A stretch of 64,000 bases of DNA from Macrosoma leucophasiata (GCA_036365455.1 JAWQUS010000025.1:21178001-21242000); one strand, 5' to 3'; numbered from the stretch's first letter, positions 1 through 10,600 are shown. The notes: generated by a model not told the origin, from the sequence alone. Translations and numbers: made by a program.

Positions 1-129
1 CCACTTCCATCACATAAAAAAAATTGCATACTTATATTTTTTATAGATTTATCAGGTATAGTTTTCAAAATGTATAGAAATTGCGAAAATTTGCAAAAAG
101 TCAGACTTAAGCTTAAGAATCTTTACTTT

Positions 130-312
130 GTGATCTGGTGTAAGGCTCCATAATAAGTTATCACAGAGACATAAAAACAAAGGTCTTAGGGGTGGCAACG
201 TATCTGTAATTTGACCTCTGGTCTTTGTGTAAATGTCTATAGGCTGCAGTCATCACTTAATATCAATGTAAGCTGCATGCTTCTTGGCCACATTTACTAC
301 ATAAAAAAATGT
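130..312 (+). repeat. Family A retroposon, 3' part (subfamily A2)
   Basis: Matches the 3' two thirds of the family A unit: a cacagagacataa block, then gtggcaacg, then ctgcagtcatcacttaa, then a gtttgcc-like end and ataaaaaaa. Spacing follows the A2 subfamily, which has tatcacagagacat where A1 has ccggcacagaggcat. The 5' part is missing, as expected of a 5'-truncated retroposon. Confidence 0.75.
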
Positions 313-675
313 GCAAGAAGTTTGAGAAACTTTACTTTTTTACTAGATACCTTCTAGACCACAATAGAGACAGATCTGCAAGTTTACAATGCGATAGCAA
401 AAGTTTAAAATACTCCAGAGCAAGACGTTCGTAAGAGAATCTGATCGCTTTGACAATCAGCTACCTTACCTGATTATAGAACCACCATTTTCTCAATTTC
501 TCGCTTATTTGCGTGTCAGGCAGTAATTCGCTTAAATCCGGTGCGTTTTGATTTATTTTTATGTGATTGTAAGCATCCTAAAAAGGAATTCTTTCTCATT
601 ATTAATGAGGTTATTTGAGGAATATCGTTGATTATACGTATCATAGCAAAATATGTAAATTAACAGAGCAACTGT
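313..675. other. No recognised feature
   Basis: AT-rich unique-looking sequence. I see no splice-bounded reading frame or repeat match. Confidence 0.5.
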
Positions 676-894
676 AAATAAATAAAATACGCGTACACTC
701 ACAGCACCTATAAACCTGTATCCTGGGTGCCGTTGTACATCCACAACACATACACAAAGAAACAAACTAAGGTCTGGGCCCAAAACAAATATCTGTAGGC
801 TATACTTACAAATATTTGTCCCAGTGCGGGGATCGAACCCGCGCCCCTACGAATCAAACGGTCGTCTCACACCGCTGGATTACCCGGGTCGCCA
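676..894 (-). repeat. SINE family B (tRNA-headed)
   Basis: On the minus strand the copy begins with a tRNA-like head. It has an A box (tagtccagcgg in good copies; degenerate here) and a B box (gggttcgatcccc). A body follows with caaatatttgt and atgtgttgtatgtgtacaacgg, then a tail ending in an aaataaataaaat-like run. It is a Pol III-type SINE. This copy has small changes in the head. Confidence 0.85.
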
Positions 895-981
895 ATATTC
901 CGTTTATGGGCGTCATCATCATCATCATATTCATTTATATATTATATCATATAGTTTCTATGCCTAACTGCCTATATTTTA

Positions 982-1283
982 ACTGCCTCAGTATACCTAG
1001 TAGTAGCAGGCCACTACAACTAGGCTGGGTTCCTGGGTTCGATACCCGAGTCGGAGTTTATCCTCTGTTAATTTTTTTATCTCTAGTTCTATTGCCACTT
1101 TTCTATTTTCTGTAAGTTTCCCAGTACCTTGGGACTTGGTAATGTGCCCCGAGACATCAACAGGCTCGCCACCTGTTACATGGACTAAATCGTACCCGGG
1201 GAATTGTAAGTGTTTACATGTATGCTTGAATGTATTTACCTCTCTCTACCTGCCCCTTTGGGAATCACAGGTATGAAGTTACG
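982..1283 (+). repeat. SINE family E (tRNA-headed), near full length
   Basis: The head contains gcctcagtatacctagtag (A-box region) and cctgggttcgatacccg (B box). The body contains cccagtaccttgggacttgg and gacatcaacaggctcgccac, ending near ggaatcacaggtatgaagttacg. The copy at 45082-45388 has target-site duplications, which fixes the element limits. Confidence 0.85.
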
Positions 1284-1321
1284 TAATTTCTATCAGTTGC
1301 TGCGATATATTTTAATTGCTT

Positions 1322-1327
1322 TTTATT
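1322..1327 (-). promoter_or_regulatory. Poly(A) signal AATAAA of candidate gene 4
   Basis: AATAAA on the minus strand, about 35 nt downstream of the stop codon of the terminal exon 1362-1680. This position fits a real 3' end. Confidence 0.5.
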
Positions 1328-1361
1328 TTAAATCTTTACTTAATCTAGTCTTAGCTTGCAG

Positions 1362-1680
1362 TTAATTAACAGACTTGTCTGAATTAAGACTAACCTTTGT
1401 CTTCCAAAACCAAGTTTTTTTATCTTCTTTCTTTTCTTCTTTGGGGTCATCATCGTCATAGAAGTCAGCGTCTATAGGATTTTGTCTAAGGATATTTTTA
1501 AGTCTTCCCTTTTTATAACCATCTCGATGTTGTTCTTTGTAAAAGGGATAGGAAACAGGATGTTGATTTGATTTTTTTGAGTCCACTTCTACTTTCATAT
1601 TATTGTCAAGGTTAATCATTATTACATATATGACTTTATTGAGATCCTCTAAGTGTATTGCTGAAGGTTTGTGATACAAT
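1362..1680 (-). CDS. Terminal exon, unknown small protein (candidate gene 4, exon 3)
   Basis: The minus-strand exon starts after a pyrimidine-rich acceptor ending ttttcag. It completes a split glycine codon (GG|A) from the exon at 3017-3087 and runs 105 codons to TAA at 1362-1364. The product is charged. It has an LYHKPSAIHLEDLNK start, a central KEQHRDGYKKGRLKNIL stretch, an aspartate run (DFYDDDD), a KEEKKEDKK run and a WFWKTK patch near the end. No known domain is recognised. The AATAAA 35 nt beyond the stop and the exact phase match to the upstream exon support it. The open frame also extends past the acceptor into a family A repeat, which I take as chance. Function is unknown. Confidence 0.6.
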
Positions 1681-1731
1681 CTGAAAATTATGAAATTAAC
1701 AGATGTCAAATGGATGTATAATTTTAATGTA

Positions 1732-1996
1732 ATGAAGATGACAAACAAGCAGTTCACATTGATGTTAAGTGATGACTGCAGCCTATAGACACAAATACCA
1801 GAGGTCAAAATGCAGATGCGTTGCCATCCCTGAGACCTTAGTTGTTATGTCTCTGTGAGAGTAATTACGGAACCAAACATTACCATCTGACCGGAACACG
1901 ATAGTGCTGAACACCACCTTTTAGCGGCAAAAATATTAGGTAATGCAATGGTGCCTGCGCCCACAAGCTCAGTCACTGGAGCTCTACCACCAGTAG
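1732..1996 (-). repeat. Family A retroposon (A2), near full length
   Basis: Minus-oriented copy: gacaaacaagcagttcacat at the low end and agctctaccaccagta at the high end. It follows the A2 pattern (ctctgtgagagtaattacgg). Intron 2 of candidate gene 4 contains its neighbourhood. Confidence 0.85.
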
Positions 1997-2055
1997 TGCT
2001 GAATACTACCATCTGGCGGCAGATACATAAGGTTATGCAGTGGTGCCTTCGCCTT
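1997..2055 (-). repeat. Second partial family A copy, abutting the first
   Basis: The sequence gtgctgaatactaccatctgg and aggttatgcagtggtgcc repeats the 5' half of family A directly after the complete copy. This suggests a tandem or nested partial duplication. Confidence 0.6.
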
Positions 2056-2508
2056 ATCAGATCATCTAAGTCTTAATCTGATATGATTGTATCTATAATT
2101 AAGTATATCCAACTCTAAATACAAGAAACAATTTTGAAAAACTGTTATCAAAGATATTTCCTATAAAATCAGATACAGGCTACAATATTTCAGTTAGATT
2201 TTAGGTGAATGATTCTTAAACAATATTTTAAATACAAATTAATTAAAACATTAGTGTTGCTAGATTTTTGTCGCATTCAATGTTATCAGGATTGACAGAT
2301 TACCTTACTATTTGACAAACAATTGGGTGTAACTTAAACACTAACCAGCGCAACTTGGCCTGTTACAGTTAACAGTTAAGGTGACGTCATGAAAATGACG
2401 TCAATTAACAAATATCATAGGTGGAAACAATTTTTTGCTTAACCGATACCTACTTCAAAAAAATTGTTAAAATTAAAATTAATGCAACCCGGTTTAAAGC
2501 TATGAATA
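2056..2508. other. No recognised feature
   Basis: AT-rich stretch with no supported gene or repeat. Confidence 0.45.
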
Positions 2509-2905
2509 TCTTCGTCTAATAATAATAATAATGGCAACCTATTATACGTCCCACTGCTGGGCACGAGTTTCTCCCCTCTTTGGGGGGAGGCCTGGAGCTC
2601 ACTCCACCACGCTGCTCCAATGCAGATTGGTGGAGGTGGGTTAGTTAGTGACCAACCCGCTGTCCGATGTTTTCAAACCGCCCATAAGACCTCCGACAAG
2701 ATTTAACGACTGTTATCTATCGATAGCAACCGGGACCGACGGCTTAACGTGCCCTCCAAAGCACGGAAACGCGCATTTAATTTGTTATTAGCGGTCACCC
2801 ATCACACTACTCGACCGCGCCCGTCGTACTTAACCAAATAGATCGCATTAGATCTACACGAGCAACCGGGCCATGCGCGCTTCTAATCTTGTCTTCGTCT
2901 AATAA
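2509..2905 (-). repeat. SINE family D (5S-rRNA-like head) with 14-bp target duplication
   Basis: Read on the minus strand, the head carries ggttaagtacgacgggcg and gatgggtgaccgc, close to the A box and C box region of insect 5S rRNA genes. The body carries gtgcttt.gagggcacgttaag, tatcgatagataacagtcg and ggcctccccccaaagagggg. The tail is an (ATT)n run. The 14-bp sequence tcttcgtctaataa flanks the copy at 2509-2522 and 2892-2905, which proves retroposition. A Pol III type 1 (5S-type) promoter is inferred. Confidence 0.85.
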
Positions 2906-3016
2906 CTTTTAATCTTAGGAGAAGGATAACGTGAATATTTCATTAATCGTGGAAAATACACGACATTATTTTAAGGAAACCCCTTAATATTAGATGAGGA
3001 AAAATTTTTAATTTAC

Positions 3017-3087
3017 CCTTTGAGCTCTGGAATTTTCAATTGCTTAATGATCTCCGTAATTAAGTTATGAACTTTTTCGTTTCCTTC
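3017..3087 (-). CDS. Internal exon, candidate gene 4 exon 2
   Basis: A 71-nt minus-strand exon with acceptor aaattatcattcag and donor GTAAAT. The only open frame gives EGNEKVHNLITEIIK followed by QLKIPELK and a split glycine. It begins in phase 0 and ends in phase 2, matching the terminal exon at 1362-1680. The sequence looks like an amphipathic helix. The IIKQLKIPELKGLY stretch aligns with FIKEHTMDEMKGFY of candidate gene 3: 6 of 14 identical, several others conservative. That is evidence the two genes are paralogues. Function is not recognised. Confidence 0.6.
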
Positions 3088-3231
3088 CTGAATGATAATT
3101 TTTGTTTTAGGGATAACCCAAAAACGGAGTTTTTGCGGCAAGCATTAATATTGGGCTGAACGTCATAAAAAAATAATAACATAACACCTATTTCAAACGT
3201 TACCAAAGAAGGTAATTAACATTAAAATATA

Positions 3232-3480
3232 CTTCTACTGGAAGTAGAGCTCCAGTGACAGAGCTCGCGGGCGTAGGCACCACCGCATTAGCTAATATAC
3301 TTACCGCTAAATGGTAGTGTTCAGCACTATCGTGTTCCGGTCAGGTGGTAATATACGACCCTGTGATTTCCGGCATAGAGGCTTAACCGCAGGAGTGGTA
3401 ACGCATCTGCATTTTGACCTTGGTCTTTTTGTAGGTTTTTGAACTGCAAGCTTGTTAGCCACTTCCATAATATAAAAAAA
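3232..3480 (+). repeat. Family A retroposon (A1) with internal deletion
   Basis: Starts at tactggaagtagagctcc, passes cagcactatcgtgttccgg and ends ccacttccataatataaaaaaa. About 25 bp around the cagtcatcactt motif are lost. Confidence 0.85.
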
Positions 3481-3554
3481 TCGGTATAATAATCTAATTA
3501 TCACATTGAAGGCGTTCTCTTGGAAGATAGAATGGATATAGTATGTACGCTCAC

Positions 3555-3584
3555 TTCTATGGTTAAAAGATAGATATATGCCAT
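3555..3584 (-). CDS. Possible first exon of candidate gene 4
   Basis: ATG at 3584 opens a 10-codon exon (MAYIYLLTIE) that ends at a GTGAGC donor in phase 0, compatible with the exon at 3017-3087. Joining the three exons gives 139 residues. The hydrophobic segment is short for a signal peptide and has no obvious cleavage site, so the start is uncertain. The signal-peptide exon at 14035-14076 joined to 10810-10854 is also phase-compatible with 3017-3087. A TATA-like run lies about 55-70 nt upstream. Confidence 0.35.
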
Positions 3585-3636
3585 AGCTGATTTTTTTTGT
3601 AGATTTAGCAAAAAGAGAATATTCCACCGTACATTG

Positions 3637-3653
3637 TTTTTATATATATATAT
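3637..3653 (-). promoter_or_regulatory. Possible TATA box upstream of candidate gene 4
   Basis: A tatatatatataaaaac run on the minus strand about 60 nt before the ATG at 3584. It may be a simple repeat and not a promoter. Confidence 0.25.
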
Positions 3654-4186
3654 CTAAAAAGGTTTATAGACTCCCAGGCGGCTTGATTTTTTTGAAAAGA
3701 TTTCTGAGTAGATATTGTGTAAATAAGTACCCTATATGGTTGTGCCTACCCTCTTTCTCAATCTCCACTACCAGATTTCAACCACTTATACTACTGTGTC
3801 GTAGCAGTCAGCTATAGGTAGAAATCTAGCACCAGTAAGTTATACTGCTTGACTGTTTGCTTAAAGAAATCTACTTATTTATTAGCTAACCTTTTTAAAA
3901 TATTTGTAGAATTTTCATAACATAACTTCCTTGCACATAATAACATTTGAAAATGAAATCCATCCAAAATGAAAGCCGAATGATCTCCTGTTTACATAAC
4001 ATATTTTTGATCTTATCTCAGATTTGTCAGCTTCCGTGATTTCGGGAAATGAAGGGAGGCGGAATATAAATAGCATAATATGTTTCAGAATTACCTCTCT
4101 ATGGAAGTTCCTTGAGAACAATTTTGGTTCTTATGATGTTATTGTCACGTGTGATTCAATTCTTTAGATATTTATTTGGGTTGCTT

Positions 4187-4359
4187 GTACGGCTCTGTAA
4201 TTTCCGCCACAGAGGCATAACACCTAATGCCTCAGGAGTGGCAGCGCATCTGCATTTTGACCTCTGGTCATTGTGTGGGTGTCTATAGGCTGCTGTCATC
4301 ACTTAACATCAATGTTAACTGCGCGCTTGTTTGCCACTTTTATCAAATTAAAAAAAAAC
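4187..4359 (+). repeat. Family A retroposon (A1), 3' part
   Basis: Begins at tacggctctgtaatttccg and ends with tttgccacttttatcaaatt followed by an A run. It is 5'-truncated. Confidence 0.8.
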
Positions 4360-4506
4360 ATAGTAATGTTATGATTAAAGTTGCATTTTTTAAACAAAAT
4401 AGCTCTAGTAACTATTTTCATTCATTCAATTTTCAATAGGAATAACTTATTAAAAAAAATGCTTAAAATACAATTGAGTATGTATTTTACAAACACAAGT
4501 GAACAT

Positions 4507-4648
4507 TAGGTATAAACCTGTATTGTGGGCGCCGTTGTGCACGCAACACATACACAAACATACATCTGTAGGCCATACAAACATATTTTGTCCCGGTGCG
4601 GGGATCGCATCAAATGGTTGTCTCGCACCGCTGGACTAGCCGAGTCGT
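4507..4648 (-). repeat. SINE family B, internally deleted
   Basis: Contains ggtataaacctgtattgtgg, caaacatattttgtcccgg and the degenerate head gctggactagccgagtcg. Part of the B-box segment is lost. Confidence 0.75.
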
Positions 4649-4989
4649 CAAATTAATGCGAATTTTGAAGGACCAACTTGTTCGAGTACCTAATATACTA
4701 TCAAATCTGATGTCAGGTTCAAGACTGTTTTTTTGAAATCGACGTAATTGGATTTAGAAGAAGTACTGGTGATTTAAAAGGGTCGAGACACGCTCTTTAC
4801 CTACCAGTGTGCCCTTTGTATACCGTCCGTCCATGATTTATATGTATTTTTTTTACTGACACCGGATCTACATCCACTGTACTGTACGAGTAAAAAAATA
4901 ATCGATAGCCAGTTTTTCTTGTCAGTTGCGGGAAAAATGCCTAAGAAACTTTAGTAAGTAGGTACTTTTGATTATACTATTTATTTTTC

Positions 4990-5160
4990 GCAATAACACA
5001 TGCGAGTGAACTTTAGAAATTAAAGTAAAAATGGAAAGCAAAATTGACTACGGGCAGGAATCGAACCCGCGACCTCAGGATAACCAGTCCAGCCGCTTTA
5101 CCACTAAGCTACCGAAGTCCCACACTAATGCATCAAATTTTGCTTTCCGTTTTTGATTTT
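4990..5160 (-). repeat. SINE family C (tRNA-headed), foldback form
   Basis: The minus strand shows a tRNA-like head: a cttcggtagcttagtgg A-box region and a gcgggttcgattcctgcc B box. The tail gcaaaattgac with its ttgctttccattttt complement follows. A partial inverted copy of the tail lies on the other side (5133-5160), as at 6934-7096 and 46132-46432. Confidence 0.75.
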
Positions 5161-6180
5161 TAACCGATTTAGGGTCGGTGAACGACATCCATTGATAACT
5201 TATTAATACAACTGATATGATAGACTTTGCAGTTTATACTTGCGACCAAATTTTGATTGGCAACCTAGTGGATATATATTCTTTAGATTATAAATATGCA
5301 TACAAATTAGGTTTGCAGCATATCTGGATGAACGAAATGATTCTGCAGTGGAATTCAAACATATCAGTGCTAATTTTAATTCAACATAACTAAAATGCAT
5401 TCACACATGCATTACCTGCAATTCGAAATAAATTGTAATACAAAATCAATTCGTTCTCACGCATCGTTACGCAACCAATAATTGCAACAGAGATGGGAAT
5501 CGAACCCGTTACGGCAGCAAGGACAGGCGTCGGCGCAGCCTTGTGCCTACGTGATCAAATATATATTTTACATTTAATATGGAGCTAGTTGTCACAGTAT
5601 TGTGAAATGTATGACTATGATGTAAATTTCGCATTCAACGAAGGAGTAGGCAGAAGTAAAAGCATGATTATGATTTCAAATAAGCAAATATGCAAACACA
5701 TCGATTCGCTTAATGCGATCGTTCGCTTTACCAACGGGCGCTCTACCAATAAATATATATATATTTTTAAATTTTATACAATATCGTTAAGATGTCCCTG
5801 TTCCCTTAATAATTATACTATTTATTTTTCACAATAACAGTGAACTTTAGAGATTTTAGAAGGTACTTTGATTTACATTTCTTTTCATTTCTTACAGTCT
5901 GTACCGTCAATACACAGATCACCCCCAGAAAAAGATCGTTATTGTTTTTACCCAAAAGTTAAAAGAAAAATAAATATAGTGAAAGTACCTCGGTTTGGTG
6001 TCATTTTGTTTTATAGGTATGACCTGGATAAACAATTTGTAAAATAAATAATGGTTTGTCACAGTGTATTTGTTCAACTCTACAGGGTGGACAGATCATT
6101 AATTAAAAGTAATATTCTGCCGAAACCTAGGTATGCTTGCAGAAGTTGTTAAATAATATCTTATGCTTTAGTATTACATG
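5161..6180. other. No recognised feature; possible old repeat remnants
   Basis: AT-rich with short stop-ridden frames. The piece at 5480-5560 (gggaatcgaacccgttacgg) resembles a decayed tRNA-like head. Nothing coding is supported. Confidence 0.4.
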
Positions 6181-6274
6181 TCATATTCTCTGGCATTAGT
6201 CACAGAATACCACTGTATATAGAACTGTACGTAGAGCTTTCGTACGTACGCAACAAAAATATTCATAACGTTTT

Positions 6275-6375
6275 CGTAGGTTTTCGCGCACTTCATACAT
6301 TGTAACTTCTTCTTACACCCGAAACGTCGGGTGTAAGAAGAAGTTTGGGAGTGTTGTATACGCGAGAAAATCCGC
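6275..6375. repeat. Foldback with a perfect 19-bp hairpin
   Basis: Positions 6304-6322 and 6327-6345 are exact reverse complements around an aacg loop. The pairing continues imperfectly outward (gttttcgcgca against cgcgagaaaa). It probably is the core of a short inverted-repeat element, but a hairpin RNA cannot be excluded. Confidence 0.7.
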
Positions 6376-6767
6376 AAGTTAAATTTCTACAAAAATTTTC
6401 ATCGCAAAGTGAAATTTCCTACCCCAGCACTCCATGGAAAGAGGATCCATTAGATATTTTGATACCGCGAGTTACCAACTGAACCTAACCCTACGAGTGG
6501 TAAGGGAGGTTTACGATTTACACTCCATTGGATCGCGCCAAAAGAAAACAGCCGAGGCACATCCCAAAATTCCAAGGTATTTCTGCCTTTATTGCTATTT
6601 GATATGGTGGTGGATGCTTTCCTTTTTTTTTCTCTCTTTTGTTTATCAAGTGATGTATTGTGTGTTTCTAAGAAATAAACTATTTTTTTGCTTTCTTTTG
6701 GGTACTTGTTGTAACTCATAGAATTTCGTGATTAAAATTAAACTGCGTAACTAAGTTTCAGTTTGCG

Positions 6768-6773
6768 TTTATT
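6768..6773 (-). promoter_or_regulatory. Poly(A) signal AATAAA of candidate gene 3
   Basis: AATAAA on the minus strand, 4 nt beyond the TAA stop at 6778-6780. Confidence 0.4.
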
Positions 6774-6777
6774 ACCA

Positions 6778-6842
6778 TTATATAAGCTGCTGGTGTTCTT
6801 CGAAATCCACTGTATAAAACCCTTTCATTTCGTCCATCGTAT
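6778..6842 (-). CDS. Terminal exon of candidate gene 3 (small secreted peptide)
   Basis: A 65-nt minus-strand exon after acceptor actttttcag. The first two bases complete a codon with the exon at 7586-7625. The frame TMDEMKGFYTVDFEEHQQLI then ends at TAA and an AATAAA follows at once. The E-M-K-G-F-Y motif matches E-L-K-G-L-Y of candidate gene 4. The predicted product is 63 residues with a signal peptide from 14035-14076. An alternative frame stays open through a GTAATA donor and would make this an internal exon. I prefer the terminal reading because of the stop, the polyadenylation signal and the motif match. Confidence 0.5.
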
Positions 6843-6933
6843 CTGAAAAAGTAAACTTATTGTTTTTAGCAGTGGCGATTTCTCTAAGATGGCGCGTATG
6901 GCGTCGCCATACAATTAATTTATATGTTTTATT

Positions 6934-7096
6934 TTTAAAGAAAAATGGAAAGAAAAATTTGACTTCAGGCGAGACTCGAACTCGCGGCCTACTGGGAATC
7001 TAGTCCAGCCGCTCTTCCAATTGAGCTACTGAAGTTCCTTTAGGACTTCGAGTCTCGCCTGAAGTCAAATTTTTCTTTCCATTTTTCTTTAAAAGT
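6934..7096. repeat. SINE family C in foldback form
   Basis: A minus-strand tRNA-like head lies at 6962-7035 (tcaattggaagagcggctgg, gcgagttcgagtctcgc). It is flanked by inverted arms: aaagaaaaatggaaagaaaa at the low end and its reverse complement at 7060-7094, reaching into cgagactcgaa. The tRNA-like head has a 7-bp acceptor-like stem (gacttca with tgaagtc) and a 5-bp T-arm. Confidence 0.85.
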
Positions 7097-7585
7097 AAAA
7101 TATATTTCACAAGCATGTGTTAATGCGAAATAATATAAAACAATAATTAATTTATATATATTTACAATGTAAATAATCATATATTTACAACCTAATTACT
7201 TAGACCTATGTGCAATAAATAATTGCATTATACGACCGCTGCGGTCTTCTATCACGAACGTAACTCGCGATGCGCTTCTGCCAGCGCATGCAGAGTCCAT
7301 ACAAAGTCGTTCGCCGCCTGCGGCGCGCCGCCTCTATCGCCTAGTATTATTCACGGAGTTTGAAGCGCGGGTCTGGCGCTGGGAATAGCGCACTACCTAA
7401 CGATTTTTCGCATGTTTTACGTGATAGTGTAGATTTGTGATAGTGTTTGTTACGTTTTCTATCTTTCTTTTGATTGAATTTACTTTTTATTTAGTAATTA
7501 AACCCTAAAATCGCGAAAAAATATGCGCTTTTTCATACAAAAATGAAAATGTTAAATTGTAAGAAATTTCTATTTTGCAAAATAC

Positions 7586-7625
7586 GTTCCTTAATGAAAG
7601 ACTGAAAGTTGTTCAGATTGACCGA
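7586..7625 (-). CDS. Internal exon of candidate gene 3
   Basis: A 40-nt minus-strand exon behind a strong acceptor (ccgttttttcag), encoding SVNLNNFQSFIKE plus one base. The donor C|GTATTT is weak. The phase is 0 in and 1 out, exactly what 10810-10854 before it and 6778-6842 after it need. The FIKE stretch starts the motif shared with candidate gene 4. The surrounding 7.5-7.7 kb could be old repeat, so this exon is less certain than its neighbours. Confidence 0.4.
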
Positions 7626-7887
7626 CTGAAAAAACGGTTTTCAGGTTTTCCGCACTCAATACACCCTATACCACAAAAGCTGGAGCCACTCAAAAACCAA
7701 CGTTTTGTACACTATTAATTTCACAAATATATAATTCCGCAAATGTATCATTTCGCAACTCAATGATTCGTATACTGTAATAATCTGTTTGCCAATTGAA
7801 TTATTTATGTTGTGATGTAGTTGTGGAAAGTTGAGATGTGAAACGAAATAGTAGCAATAAGTTGGTTTTGTAATGCAGAGTTTCGAA

Positions 7888-8008
7888 ACCCGGAGATATC
7901 AATAGGCTCGCCACCTGTTACATAGGCCAAAACATAAGCGACGAATCGTGGGTGTTGGCATGTATGATTGAATGCATGTGTTCCCTCTGCCTACTCCTAC
8001 GGAGAATT
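7888..8008 (+). repeat. SINE family E fragment, head missing
   Basis: Contains gagatatcaataggctcgcc, acctgttacataggccaaaa and ctctgcctactcctacgg, the 3' half of family E. Confidence 0.75.
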
Positions 8009-8009
8009 G

Positions 8010-8215
8010 ACCACGACCTCGGAATGTACGCGTGGGAATTTTACTGAAAACTTCAGTATGTCATACGCCGGTTTGAGAAGAGTATAACCAGGCGAGGTTA
8101 GTTGTTCTTTAAGTGATTAGCTTGGCATAGATCGAACGTTCAGGATTGAAGAAAGTTCTCAAGGGTCAATACGACTCTAAACTGCTCTTGAACCGCAAAC
8201 CATATGACGCTGCCT
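8010..8215 (+). repeat. Unclassified repeat M, copy 1
   Basis: Shares ttttactgaa.acttcag, ggtttgagaag.gt.taaccagg and a ttgaagaaag.tctcaagg pattern with 8625-8790 in the same orientation. Probably a fragment of a larger mobile element duplicated or interrupted here. Confidence 0.55.
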
Positions 8216-8249
8216 GCATTCCGAGCCTACTTCCGAGAAAAGTATGTAT

Positions 8250-8574
8250 CAGGGATGTTATGGATATGGATTGGATACGTATATAGGAATTATCATTATA
8301 CCGGAATAATACGGATGTTTTGGATATTTTCGGTTACAGATATTAGATTTCTACACTATCCATACATCAACCCGACCAAGGACACGATAGTCGGCGGTTG
8401 GATCCGACCGTTGTAGAAGGGGTTTCATGCAAATGGTTGCGCGAGGTTTGTGTGACGCCTCTGTCTGATAATATCCGAAACTTTTATTTCGGTTTGGGTT
8501 ACGGTTACGGATATTTTTATGTACCGGATATCCGATAGTTTCGGTTACGGTCACGGAGCTCCCTAACATCCCTG
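8250..8574. mobile_element. hAT-type non-autonomous element, 8-bp TSD
   Basis: Termini cagggatgtta and taacatccctg are inverted repeats that start CA and end TG. The target duplication gtatgtat is perfect (8242-8249 and 8575-8582). These are hallmarks of the hAT superfamily. The inside has no transposase frame. A fragment of another repeat (L) sits at about 8350-8440. Confidence 0.9.
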
Positions 8575-8624
8575 GTATGTATTTCTACCTTATTCCCAAG
8601 TTATCCATGTTCCCGTAAACGCCA

Positions 8625-8790
8625 GCTCCACCCTCGAGGTCTACGTGCGGGTATTTTACTGAAGACTTCAGCATACCAAGCGCTGGTCTGAGAAGGGTGT
8701 GACCAGGTAAGACCGGTTCTGCTTCAGGTAAATGGCTGGGCTCAGACGGAACGCCCAGGATTGAGGAAAGCTCTCTAGGATCGTATTGGT
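8625..8790 (+). repeat. Unclassified repeat M, copy 2
   Basis: Direct-oriented relative of 8010-8215, with tattttactgaagacttcag and ggtctgagaagggtgtgacc. The two copies flank the hAT-type element. Confidence 0.55.
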
Positions 8791-9159
8791 AGAAGGATCT
8801 TCGCTGTAATTCATTAGATGGTATTAAAAATATCTATGTAATAATATGAGAAGATATGAGAGAATGAATCTGTTGAAATGCCTGTCTGAATTGAAAAATA
8901 TTTTTCGTGTATTACTTATTATGATAGCCGTAATTATATGGAGGGTTTTTTTTTGAGTTGAGTTTTTTTTATTTTAATTTTGTCCCAGGGATAAATGACC
9001 GCCCGGTGTTTTTCGAATATTTTTTAATGATTTCAATCATTAAAAAAATCATTAAGTCATTAAAAAAACCGAAGCCGGTAAGAGAAATTATCCTTCATTC
9101 CAAATATTTGAAAAACGCCGGGCGGTTCTTATCGCTGGGACACATTGTATATAACATTG

Positions 9160-9266
9160 CGCCATTATGCAGAACAAGCAGGAGCAGGAGCGGGATATCT
9201 GGCGCTACACACTCTCTGCCTACCCCATAAAGGACTTGGTGTGAAGATACATACATAGATGCATAG
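9160..9266 (+). mobile_element. LINE family F 3' end
   Basis: Contains gatatctggcgctacacact, ctctgcctacccc and tgtgaagatacatacata, the coding end and (TACA)n tail also present at 31541-32284, 43385-43631 and 51180-51590. Strongly 5'-truncated. Confidence 0.85.
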
Positions 9267-9762
9267 TTCCCTCTCAAATAATTATGCTCTTTTTATTAAC
9301 AATGTTACAATTTGAGAAGAGCAGTACCGTGTACAGTAGGTGAGAGGTTTATGAGAAGAATGTTATGACATAGAAATAAATATAGCTTATACCGTACTGT
9401 ATCGCAAATATTTGACAAATATCAAGGAGGTATCAGTTACACGAGCTGCCCCAAAGCTGCCCCAAATATAATAATATTTTTACATTTTCCCTAAATCAAT
9501 CTGAAAAGCGAGTCCGAAAAAATGTGAATTCAAAACTTTTTAAAAGAAATTGAATCTTGTCCGACCAATTTATTTTGGGTTATTTATTGAGTAAAATCAG
9601 AAGTTTTTAGTGTAAATATTTATATTATTATCTTCCCTTAGCTCCTTAAAGTTGCATACATACGATATCAGATGAAGATATCCTTTATTATTTTGGATTT
9701 TATTAATCGAGTTCAAAAAAACGAGAAGGTTCTCAATTCGGCCGGTATATATATATAAATAT

Positions 9763-10260
9763 ATTTTATTTATGTACGCGAACTTCGCGGAGATTTCTGG
9801 ACCGATTTACCTAATTCTTATTGTGTTTGATGCGGAATAGTTTCCAAATTGGTCCCATAAAAATGTTATTCAGGTAGGCCCATTAGTTTTCATTTTATGA
9901 GAATTTTTTACTTACTTTCACCTCAAACTAAAGGAATAAGATTAGACAGCGTGTTGTCACAACAATGCGTTGAATCCACTGACGTCTTAGATAGTCCTAA
10001 TGCGCATGACAACAAGTGACAATGACATATTTACTCATCGACGACACAACACACTTTACTCCTTCGAAGTTACGTTTTAAAACAATGAAATGCCTACTTT
10101 AATGATTTTGGCTTGGCACCGACTTCAATCCTATTAGTAAATAACGCATATAAATAATAGGTAGTATATAATGAATATTAAATCTGTATTATTTTTTACT
10201 TTTTAGATTTGAAGTCGGTTTTTCTTAACGTAGCTATTTTTATTTTGTTATTGAACAAAA
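9763..10260. repeat. Degenerate unclassified repeats
   Basis: The part at 9770-9910 (gaacttcgcggagatttctgg) has the Helitron-like style seen elsewhere in this window. The part at 10100-10235 carries ggcttggcaccgacttcaa and tttgaagtcggtttttc, also found in the foldback at 43235-43975. No coding capacity. Confidence 0.5.
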
Positions 10261-10367
10261 AATGCATTTTACTAGAAGTCATCAGTCAGTATAACATACT
10301 AAACTCTTTCAAATAAATTTTAATAAATGTAAGAGATGTAGACAAAGATAAATGTTTTTTAATTTCA

Positions 10368-10600
10368 AAATGTTGCAAACAGACACAATTTACGTTGATG
10401 GTAACTAATCACTATTGTAGCCTTTAAACATCTACATGAAAGTGGATATTTCAATGTAGATGCGTTGCCATTCCTGAGGCCTAAGCTCTGTGTCCGTTCC
10501 AGAAACTTCTGAGCCGCATCACCATCTGACTGAAATGCGTTAGCAGATAATAATGCGATGGCGCCAATGCCCTAAAGCTCTTCACTGGAGCTCTACCTTT
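10368..10600 (-). repeat. Family A retroposon, diverged
   Basis: Minus-oriented. The order gcagatgcgttgccatt, ctgtgtcc, catctgac, gcgatgg and agctctacc is preserved with many substitutions, so this is an old copy. Confidence 0.7.

Noticed and set aside
8204..8569. Short open frames on both strands at 8.2-8.6 kb
   Set aside because: They lie inside the hAT-type element and show no protein features.
9916..9927. Possible 12-nt microexon (FEVK) with GTAAGT donor
   Set aside because: Lies in degenerate repeat sequence and is not needed to keep phase in any model.
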